This document shows, in pieces, positions 48,342 through 60,372 of a stretch of 64,000 bases of DNA. The translations under genes were made by a program, and so were the position numbers. The DNA is taken from NCBI RefSeq assembly GCF_021018895.1, contig NC_079373.1, positions 8,552,501-8,616,500 on the forward strand. Reading direction: 5' to 3'. The notes beneath the pieces are model-generated. The model saw only the letters and a list, made by a program, of their open reading frames with translations. It made no database searches and was not told the DNA's origin. The DNA comes from Seriola aureovittata (lineage: Eukaryota; Chordata; Actinopteri; Carangiformes; Carangidae). Position 1 is the first letter of the stretch. Each line of letters begins with the position of its first letter.

Positions 48342-51300
48342 CATAAGGCATAAGAAGCCATATTATAGTAAGGCATAAAATGTCATAAAAACAACATAGT
48401 ATGGTAAGGCATAAAACGTCATACTTTAGTAAGTCATAAAGTTATAATATAGTAATGCAAAAAATAGTATATTAGTATATATTAGTATAATAGTATATTA
48501 AGGCATAAAATGTCATAGTATATTAAGGGATAAAAAACATCACAGTATAGTAAGTCAAGAAATGTCATGTAAATATCAAAGTATTCATAAAATCTAATAA
48601 AAACGTCATAGTATAGCATGGCATAAAAATGTCAAGAAATGTCATAGTATATTAAGGCATAAAAGGTCATAAAAACATCATAGTATGGTAAGGAATAAAA
48701 CGACATTGTACAGTAAGGTATAAAATTGCCACAAAACCACATAGTATAGTATGGCAAAAAACGTCAAAAAAACATCATGGTATATTAAGGAATTAAAGGT
48801 CATAAAATATTCATAGTATGGTAAGGAATAAAACGACATAATAAAGTAAGGCATGAAATTGCAAAAACACTATTATATTAGAAACGCATAAAAATGTCAA
48901 AAAACGTCATAGTATAGTATGGCATAAAACGTCAAAAAAACAAGATAGTATATTAAGGCATAAAAATGCCAAAAAACATCATAGTATAATATGGAATAAA
49001 AGGTCATAAAATCGTCATAGTATTCTAAGGAATAAAACGATATAGTATAGTAAGGCATAAAAATGCCAAAAAACATCATAGTATAATATGGCATAAAAAT
49101 GTCAAAAAACGTCATAGTATAGTATGGCATAAAATGTCAAAAAAACATCATGGTATATTAAGGCATAAAAGGTCATAACAACGTCATAGTATGGTAATGA
49201 ATAAAACGACATAGTAAAATAAGGCATAGAATTGCCAAAAAATGCTTTTATATAGTATGGCATAAAATGTCAAAAAACAACATGGTATATTAATGCATAA
49301 AAGATCATAAAAACATCATAGTATGGTATGTAATAAAACGACTTCGTATAGTAAGGTAAAAAATTGCCAAAAAACGTCATAGTATAGTATCGCAAAAAAC
49401 GTCAAAAAAACATAATGGTATATTAAGGAATTAAAGGTCATAAAATAATTATAGTAGCCTATGGTAAGGAATAAAACAACATATTCAAGTAAAGCATAAA
49501 ATTGCCAAAAAAACGCTATTATATTAGAAACGAATAAAAATGTCAAAAAATGTACATGGTATATTAATGCATAAAAATGCCAGAAAACATCATAGTATAA
49601 TATGGCATAAAAGTGTCAAAAAACGTCATGGTATATTAAGGCATAAAAGGTCATAAAAATGTCATAGTATGGTAAGGAATAAAATGACATAGTAAAGTAA
49701 GGCATAGAATTGCCAAAAAATGCTATTATATGGCATAAAAATGTCAAAAACGTCATAAAATGTAAAAAAAACATCATGGTATATTAAGGCATAACAAATC
49801 ATAAAAACATCATAGTATGGTCTGTAATAAAACGACATAGTATAGTATGGCAAAAAACGTCAAAAAAACATCATGGTATATCAAGGCATAAAAGATCATA
49901 AAAACATCATACTATGGTATGGAATAAAACAACATTGTATAGTAAGGCATAAAAATGCCAAAAAACATCATAGTATAATATTGCATAAAAATGTCAAAAA
50001 ACGTCATAGTATAGTATGGCATAAAATGTCAAAAAAACATCATGGTATATTAAGGAATAAAAGGTCATAAGAACGTCATAGTATGGTAATGAATAAAACG
50101 ACATTGTATAGTAAGGAATAAAACTGCCAAAAAACGTCATAGTGTAATATGGCATAACAATGTCAAAAAAGGTCATAGAATAGCATGGCATAAAACATCA
50201 AAAAAACATCATAGCATATTAAGGCATAAAAGATCATAAAAACATCATACTATGGTATGAAATAAAACAACATAGTATAATATGGCATAAAAATGCCAGA
50301 AAACATCATAGTATAGTATGGCATAAAATGTCAAAAAAACATCATGGTATATTAAGGCATAAAAGGTCATAAGAACGTCATAGTATGGTAATGAATATAA
50401 AAACATAGTAAAATAAGGCATAGAATTGCCAAATAATGCTATTATATAGTATGGCATAAAAATGTAAAAAACGTTATAGTATAGTATGGCATAAAATGTC
50501 AAAAAAACAACATGGTATATTAATGCATAAAAGATCATAAAAACATCATAGTATGGTATGTGATTAAACGACATAGTATAGTATGGCATAAAAATGCCAA
50601 AAAACATCATAGTATAATATGGCATAAAAATGTCAAAAAAACATCATGGTATATTAAGGCATAAAAGGTCATAAGAACGTCATAGTATGGTAATGAATAA
50701 AACGACATTGTATAGTAAGGAATAAAAATGCCAAAAAACGTCATAGTGTAATATGGCATAACAATGTCAAAAAAAGGTCATAGTATAGCATGGCATAAAA
50801 CATCAAAAAAACATCACAGTATATTAAGGCATAAAAGGTCATAAGAACGTCATAGTATGGTAATGAATAAAACGACATTGTATAGTAAAGAATAAAAATG
50901 CCAAAAAAGGTCATAGTATAGTATGGCATAAAACGTCGAAAAAACATCATAGTATGGTATGGAATAAAACAACATAGCATAGTAAGGCATAAAGGATCAT
51001 AAAAACATCATACTATGGTATGAAATAAAACAACATAGTATAGTAAGGCATAAAAATGCCAGAAAACATCATAGTATAGTATGGCATAAAAATGTTAAAA
51101 ACGTTATAGTATAGTATGGCATAAAATGTCAAAAAAACAACATGGTATATTAATGCATAAAAGATCATAAAAACATCATAGTATGGTATGTGATAAAACG
51201 ACATAGTATAGTAAGGCATAAAAATGCCAAAAAATGTCATAGTATTATATGGCATAAAACGTCAAAAAAACATCACAGTATATTAAGGCATAAAAGGTCA

Positions 51301-54300
51301 TAAAAGCTTTATTGCATGATAAGGAATGAAACGACATTGTATAATAAGGTATAAAATTGCCAAAAAACGTCATAGTATAGTATGGCAATAAACGTCAAAA
51401 AAACATCATGGTATATTAAGGCATAAAAGGTCATAAGAATGTCATAGTATGGTAATGAATAAAACGACATTGTAAAATAAGGCATAAAACTGCCAAAAAA
51501 CGCTATTATATTAGAAACGCATAAAAATGTCAAAAAACGTCATAGTATAGTAAGGCAATAAACGTCAAAAAAACATCACAGTATATTAAGGCATAAAAGG
51601 TCATAAAAGCTTTATTGCATGATAAGGAATGAAACGACATTGTATAATAAGGTATAAAATTGCCAAAAAACGTCATAGTATAGTATGGCAAAAAACGTCA
51701 AAAAAACATCATGGTATATTAAGGCATAAAAGGTCATAAGAATGTCATAGTATGGTAATGAATAAAATGACATAGTAAAATAAGGCATAGAATTGCCAAA
51801 AAATGCTATTATATAGTATGGCAAAAAAGTTTCATGGCACAGTAAGGAATAAAATGACATTGTATAGTAAGGAATAAAAATGCCAAAAAACGTCATAGTG
51901 TAATATGGCATAACAATGTCAAAAAAGGTCATAGTATAGTATGGCAAAAAACGTCAAAAAAACATCATGGTATATTAAGGCATAAAAGGTCATAAGAATG
52001 TCATAGTATGGTAATGAATAAAACGACATTGTAAAATAAGGCATAAAACTGCCAAAAAACGCTATTATATTAGAAACGCATAAAAATGTCAAAAAACGTC
52101 ATAGTATAGTATGGCATAAAACGTCAAAAAAACAACATAGTATATTAAGGCATAAAAGATCATAAAAACATCATACTATGGTATGGAATAAAACAAAATA
52201 GTAAAATAAGGCATAGAATTGCCAAAAAATGCTATTATATAGTATGGCATAAAAATGTCAAAAAACATCATAGTATAGTATGGCAAAAAACGTCAAAAAA
52301 ACATCATGGTATATTAAGGCATAAAAGGTCATAAGAATGTCATAGTATGGTAATGAATAAAATGACATAGTAAAATAAGGCATAGAATTGCCAAAAAATG
52401 CTATTATATAGTATGGCATAAAAATGTCAAAAACGTCATAGTATAGTATGGCATAAAAATGTCAAAAAAACAACATGGTATATTAATGCATGAAAGATCA
52501 TAAAAACATCATAGTATGGTATGTAATAAAACGACATAGTATAGTAAGGCATAAAAATGCCAAAAAACGTCATGGTATATTAAGGTATAAAAGGTCATAA
52601 AAGCTTCATGGCACAGTAAGGAATAAAATGACATTGTATAGTAAAGAATAAAAATGCCAAAAAACGTCACAGTATAATATGGCATAAAAATGTCAAAAAA
52701 TGTCATAGTATGGCATAAAACATAAAAAAAACATCATGGTGTATTAAGGCATAAAAGGTCATAAAAATGACATAGTATGGTAAGGGATAAAACAACATAG
52801 TAAAGTAAGGCATAGAATTGCCAAAAAATGCTATTCAATAGTATGGAATAAAAATGTCAAAAAAACGTCAAAAAAAAAACATAGCATATTGAGGCATATA
52901 AGATCATAAAAACATCATACTATGGTATGGAATAAAACAACATAGTATAGTAAGGCATAAAAATGCCAAAAAACATCATAGTATAATATGGCATAAAAAT
53001 GTCAAAAAAAATCATAGTATAGTATGGCATAAAATTTCAAAAAAACATCATGGTATATTAAGGCATAAAAGGTCAAAAGAATGTCATAGTATGGTAATGA
53101 ATAAAACGACATAGTAAAATAAGGCATAGAATTGCCAAAAAATCCTATTATATAGTAAGGCATAAAAATGTCAAAAACGTCATAGTATAGTATGGCATAA
53201 AATGTCAAAAAAACAACATAGTATATTAAGGCATAAAAGATCATAAAAACGTCATACTATGGTATGGAATAAAACAACATAGTATGGTAAGGCATAAAAA
53301 TGCCAAAAAACATCATAGTATAATATGGCATAAAAATGTCAAACAACGTCATAGTATGGTAAGGAATAAAACGACATTGTACAGCAAGGTATAAAATTGC
53401 CACAAAACGTCATAGTATAGTATGGCAAAAAACGTCAAAAAAACATCATGGTATATTAAGGAATTAAAGGTCATAAAATATTCATAGTATGGTAAGGAAT
53501 AAAACGACATAATAAAGTAAGGCATAAAATTGCAAAAACACTATTATATTAGAAACGCAAAGAAACGTCATAGTATAGTATGGCATAAAACGTCAAAAAA
53601 CAAGATAGTATATTAAGGCATAAAAATGCCAAAAAACATCATAGTATAATATGAAGTAAAAGGTCATAAAATCGTCATAGTATTCTAAGGAATAAAACGA
53701 TATAGTATAGTAAGGCATAAAAATGCCAAAAAACATCATAGTATAATATGGCATAAAATGTTAAAAAAACATCATGGTATATTAAGGCATAAAAGGTCAT
53801 AAGAACGTCATAGTATGGTAATGAATAAAATGACATAGTAAAATAAGGCATAGAATTGCCAAAAAATGCTATTATATAGTAGGGCATAAAAATGTCAAAA
53901 ACGTCATAGTATAGTATGGCATAAAATGTCAAAAAAACAACATGGTATATTAAGGCATAAAAGGTCATAAAAGCTTCATGGCACAGTAAGGAATAAAATG
54001 ACATTGTATAGTAAAGAATAAAAATGCCAAAAAACGTCACAGTATAATATGGCATAAAAATGTCAAAAAAGGTCATAGTATAGCATGGCATAAAACATCA
54101 AAAAAACATCATAGTATGGTATGGAATAAAACAACATAGTATATTATGGCATAAAAATGCCAAAAAACGTCATAGTATAGTAAGGCAAAAAACGTCAAAA
54201 AAACATCATGGTATATTAAGGCATAAAAGGTCATAAGAATGTCATAGTATGGTAATGAATAAAACGACATTGTAAATTAAGGCATATAATTGCCAAAAAA

Positions 54301-57300
54301 AGCTATTATATAGTATGGCATAAAAATGTCAAAAACGTCATAGTATAGTATGGCATAAAATGTCAAAAAAACAACATGGTATATTAATGCATAAAAGATC
54401 ATAAAAACATCATAGTATGGTATGTAATAAAACGACATAGTATAGTAAGGCATAAAAATGCCAAAAAAACGTCATAGTATTATATGGCATAAAAATGTCA
54501 AAAAACGTCATAGTATAGTAAGGCATAAAATGTCAAAAAAACAACATAGCATATTAAGGCATAAAAGATCATAAAAACATGATACTATGGTATGGAATAA
54601 AACATCATAGTATAGTAAGGCATAAAAATGCCAAAAAACATCATAGTATAATATAGCATAAAAATGTAAAAAAAAATCATAGTATAGTATGGCATAAAAT
54701 GTCAAAAAAACAACATAGTATATTAAGGCATAAAAGATCATAAAAACATCATACTATGGTATGGAATAAAACAACATAGTATGGTAAGGCATAAAAATGC
54801 CAAAAAACATCATGGTATAATATGGCATAAAAATGTCAAAAAACGTCATAGTATAGTATGGCATAAAATGTCAAAAAAACATCATGGTATACTAAGGCAT
54901 AAAAATGCCAAAAAACGTCATGGTATATTAAGGTATAAAAGGTCATAAAAGCTTCATGGCACAGTAAGGGATAAAACGACATTGTATAGTAAGGAATAAA
55001 AATGCCAAAAAACGTCATAGTATAATATGGCATAAAAATGTAAAAAAAAATCATAGTATAGTATGGCATAAAACGTCAAAAAAACAACATAATATATTGA
55101 GGCATAAAAGATCATAAAAACATCATACTATGGTATGGAATAAAACAACATAGTAAAATAAGGCATAGAATTGCCAAAAAATGCTATTATATAATATGGC
55201 ATAAAAATGTCAAAAAACGTCATAGTATAGTATGGCATAAAATGTCAAAAAAACATCATGGTATACTAAGGCATAAAAATGTCAAAAAAACAACATGGTA
55301 TATTAATGCATAAAAGATCATAAAAACATCATAGTATGGTATGTAATAAAACGACATAGTATAGTAAGGCATAAAAATGCCAAAAAAACGTCATAGTATT
55401 ATATGGCATAAAAATGTCAAAAAACGTCATAGTATAGTAAGGCATAAAATGTCAAAAAAACAACATAGCATATTAAGGCATAAAAGATCATAAAAACATG
55501 ATACTATGGTATGGAATAAAACATCATAGTATAGTAAGGCATAAAAATGCCAAAAAACATCATAGTATAATATAGCATAAAAATGTAAAAAAAAATCATA
55601 GTATAGTATGGCATAAAATGTCAAAAAAACAACATAGTATATTAAGGCATAAAAGATCATAAAAACATCATACTATGGTATGGAATAAAACAACATAGTA
55701 TGGTAAGGCATAAAAATGCCAAAAAACATCATAGTATAATATGGCATAAAAATGCCAAAAAACGTCACAGTATAATATGGCATAAAAATGTCAAAAAATG
55801 TCATAGTATGGCATAAAACATAAAAAAAACATCATGGTGTATTAAGGCATAAAAGGTCATAAAAATGACATAGTATGGTAAGGGATAAAACGACATAGTA
55901 AAGTAAGGCATAGAATTGCCAAAAAATGCTATTCAATAGTATGGAATAAAAATGTCAAAAAAACGTCAAAAAAACAACATAGCATATTGACGCATAAAAG
56001 ATCATAAAAACATCATACTATGGTATGGAATAAAACAACATAGTATAGTAAGGCATAAAAATGCCAAAAAACATCATAGTATAATATGGCATAAAAATGT
56101 AAAAAAAAATCATAGTATAGTATGGCATAAAATTTCAAAAAAACATCATGGTATATTAAGGCATAAAAGGTCCAAAGAATGTCATAGTATGGTAATGAAT
56201 AAAACGACATAGTAAAATAAGGCATAGAATTGCCAAAAAATCCTATTATATAGTAAGGCATAAAAATGTCAAAAACGTCATAGTATAGTATGGCATAAAA
56301 TGTCAAAAAAACAACATAGTATATTAAGGCATAAAAGATCATAAAAACATCATACTATGGTATGGAATAAAACAACATAGCATGGTAAGGCATAAAAATG
56401 CCAAAAAACATCATGGTATAATATGGCATAAAAATGTCAAAAAACGTCATAGTATAGTATGGCATAAAATGTCAAAAAAACATCATGGTATACTAAGGCA
56501 TAAAAATGCCAAAAAACGTCATGGTATATTAAGGTATAAAAGGTCATAAAAGCTTCATGGCACAGTAAGGGATAAAACGACATTGTATAGTAAGGAATAA
56601 AAATGCCAAAAAACGTCATAGTATAATATGGCATAAAAATGTAAAAAAAAATCATAGTATAGTATGGCATAAAACGTCAAAAAAACAACATAATATATTG
56701 AGGCATAAAAGATCATAAAAACATCATACTATGGTATGGAATAAAACAACATAGTAAAATAAGGCATAGAATTGCCAAAAAATGCTATTATATAGTATGG
56801 CATAAAAATGTCAAAAAACGTCATAGTATAGTATGGCAAAAAACGTCAAAAAAACATCATGGTATATTAAGGCATAAGAGGTCATAAGAATGTCATAGTA
56901 TGGTAATGAATAAAATGACATAGTAAAATAAGGCATAGAATTGCCAAAAAATGCTATTATATAGTATGGCATAAAAATGTCAAAAACGTCATAGTATAGT
57001 ATGGCATAAAATGTCAAAAAAACAACATGGTATATTAATGCATGAAAGATCATAAAAACATCATAGTATGGTATGTAATAAAACGACATAGTATAGTAAG
57101 GCATAAAAATGCCAAAAAACGTCATGGTATATTAAGGTATAAAAGGTCATAAAAGCTTCATGGCACAGTAAGGAATAAAATGACATTGTATAGTAAAGAA
57201 TAAAAATGCCAGAAAACGTCACAGTATTATATGGCATAAAAATGTCAAAAAATGTCATAGTATAGTAAGGCATAAAATGTCAAAAAAAACAACATAGCAT

Positions 57301-60300
57301 ATTAAGGCATAAAAGATCATAAAAACATGATACTATGGTATGGAATAAAACATCATAGTATAGTAAGGCATAAAAATGCCAAAAAACATCATAGTATAAT
57401 ATGGCATAAAAATGTAAAAAAAAATCATAGTATAGTATGGCATAAAATGTCAAAAAAACAACATAGTATATTAAGGCATAAAAGATCATAAAAACATGAT
57501 ACTATGGTATGGAATAAAACAACATAGTATGGTAAGGCATAAAAATGCCAAAAAACATCATAGTATAATATGGCATAAAAATGCCAAAAAACGTCACAGT
57601 ATAATATGGCATAAAAATGTCAAAAAATGTCATAGTATGGCATAAAACATAAAAAAAACATCATGGTGTATTAAGGCATAAAAGGTCATAAAAATGACAT
57701 AGTATGGTAAGGGATAAAACGACATAGTAAAGTAAGGCATAGAATTGCCAAAAAATGCTATTCAATAGTATGGAATAAAAATGTCAAAAAAACGTCAAAA
57801 AAACAACATAGCATATTGAGGCATAAAAGATCATAAAAACATCATACTATGGTATGGAATAAAACAACATAGTATAGTAAGGCATAAAAATGCCAAAAAA
57901 CATCATAGTATAATATGGCATAAAAATGTCAAAAAAAATCATAGTATAGTATGGCATAAAATTTCAAAAAAACATCATGGTATATTAAGGCATAAAAGGT
58001 CCAAAGAATGTCATAGTATGGTAATGAATAAAACGACATAGTAAAATAAGGCATAGAATTGCCAAAAAATCCTATTATATAGTAAGGCATAAAAATGTCA
58101 AAAACGTCATAGTATAGTATGGCATAAAATGTCAAAAAAACAACATAGTATATTAAGGCATAAAAGATCATAAAAACATCATACTATGGTATGGAATAAA
58201 ACAACATAGTATGGTAAGGCATAAAAATGCCAAAAAACATCATAGTATAATATGGCATAAAAATGTCAAAAAACGTCATAGTATGGTAAGGAATAAAACA
58301 ACATTGTACAGCAAGGTATAAAATTGCCACAAAACGTCATAGTATAGTATGGCAAAAAACGTCAAAAAAACATCATGGTATATTAAGGAATTAAAGGTCA
58401 TAAAATATTCATAGTATGGTAAGGAATAAAACGACATAATAAAGTAAGGCATAAAATTGCAAAAACACTATTATATTAGAAACGCAAAGAAACGTCATAG
58501 TATAGTATGGCATAAAACGTCAAAAAACAAGATAGTATATTAAGGCATAAAAATGCCAAAAAACATCATAGTATAATATGAAATAAAAGGTCATAAAATC
58601 GTCATAGTATTCTAAGGAATAAAACGATATAGTATAGTAAGGCATAAAAATGCCAAAAAACATCATAGTATAATATGGCATAAAATGTTAAAAAAACATC
58701 ATGGTATATTAAGGCATAAAAGGTCATAAGAACGTCATAGTATGGTAATGAATAAAATGACATAGTAAAATAAGGCATAGAATTGCCAAAAAATGAAATT
58801 ATATAGTAGGGCATAAAAATGTCAAAAACGTCATAGTATAGTATGGCATAAAATGTCAAAAAAACAACATGGTATATTAATGCATAAAAGATCATAAAAA
58901 CATCATAGTATGGTATGTAATAAAACGACATAGTATAGTAAGGCATAAAAATGCCAAAAAAACGTCATAGTATTATATGGCATAAAAATGTCAAAAAACG
59001 TCATAGCATATTAAGGCATAAAAGATCATAAAAACATGATACTATGGTATGGAATAAAACATCATAGTATAGTAAGGCATAAAAATGCCAAAAAACATCA
59101 TAGTATAATATGGCATAAAAATGTAAAAAAAAATCATAGTATAGTATGGCATAAAATGTCAAAAAAACAACATAGTATATTAAGGCATAAAAGATCATAA
59201 AAACATCATACTATGGTATGGAATAAAACAACATAGTATGGTAAGGCATAAAAATGCCAAAAAACATCATAGTATAATATGGCATAAAAATGTCAAAAAA
59301 CGTCATAGTATAGTATGGCATAAAATGTCAAAAAAAACATCATGGTATACTAAGGCATAAAAGGTCATAAGAACGTCATAGTATGGTAATGAATAAAATG
59401 ACATAGTATAGTAAGGCATAAAAATGCCAAAAAACGTCATGGTATATTAAGGTATAAAAGGTCATAAAAGCTTCATGGCACAGTAAGGGATAAAACGACA
59501 TTGTATAGTAAGGAATAAAAATGCCAAAAAACGTCATAGTATAATATGGCATAAAAATGTCAAAAAAGGTCATAGTATGGCATGGCATAAAACGTCAAAA
59601 AAACATCATAGCATATTGAGGCATAAAAGATCATAAAAACATCATACTATGGTATGGAATAAAACAACATAGTATGGTAAGGCATAAAAATGTCAAAAAA
59701 CATCATAGTATAATATGGCATAAAGATGTCAAAAAACGTCATAGTATACTAAGGCATAAAAGGTCATAAGAACGTCATAGTATGGTAATGAATAAAATGA
59801 CATAGCATTTTTTGGCAATTCTATGCCTTATTTTACTATTATATAGTATGGAATAAAAATGTCAAAAACGTCATAGTATAGTATGGCATAAAATGTCAAA
59901 AAAACATCATGGTATATTATGGCATAAAAAATCATAAAAAATCATAGTATGGTATGTAATAAAACGACATAGTATAGTAAGGCATAAAAATGCCAAAAAA
60001 CGTCATGGTATAATATGGCATAAAAATGCCAAAAAAGGTCATAGTATAGCATGGCATAAAACATCAAAAAAACCTCATAGTATGGTATGGAATAAAACAA
60101 CATAGTATATTAAGGCATAAAATGTCATAGTATATTAAAGGATAAAAAACACCACAGTATAGTAAGTCATAACAGCTCATAGTATAGTAAGGCATGAAAT
60201 GTCATTCAAATATCACAGTATTCATAAAATGTAATAAAAACGTCATAGTATAGTAAGGGAGGAAAAATGTCATAATTCCGTAATGCATAAGGTGTCATAA

Positions 60301-60338
60301 AAACCTCATAGTATAGCATAGCATAAAAATGTCAAGAA
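48342..60338 (+). repeat. 12-kb AT-rich satellite array, 36/25-bp monomers in higher-order blocks
   Basis: Continuous tandem array. The main monomer is 36 bp and begins CATAGTATAGTATGGCATAA or CATGGTATATTAAGGCATAA. A 25-bp form (CATAGTATGGTAATGAATAA plus AACGA) lacks the last 11 bp. The usual order is 36-36-25-36 (133 bp) or 36-36-25-36-36 (about 169 bp), repeated with changes. The plus strand is strongly A-rich over T. Monomers in the outer 200 bp at each side are more diverged. There are no unique spacers, so it is not a CRISPR-like structure. The minus-strand open frames of 60-138 codons with 12-residue periods are a by-product of the 36-bp period. Function unknown. Confidence 0.95.
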
Positions 60339-60343
60339 AAGTG

Positions 60344-60372
60344 CTTTTCCTCTATTCAGTAGAGGAAAAGCC
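60344..60372. repeat. Perfect 12-bp inverted repeat with 5-nt loop at the array edge
   Basis: GCTTTTCCTCTA, loop TTCAG, TAGAGGAAAAGC. It starts six bases after the last recognisable array monomer and marks the change from array to ordinary sequence. Confidence 0.85.

Noticed and set aside
53675..54091. 138-codon minus-strand open frame with 12-residue repeats
   Set aside because: By-product of a 36-bp tandem repeat; broken wherever a 25-bp unit occurs, with no start context or conserved end.
48342..60338. Regularly repeated array that might look CRISPR-like
   Set aside because: There are no unique spacers; both 'repeat' and 'spacer' parts are variants of the same monomer, in a vertebrate genome.
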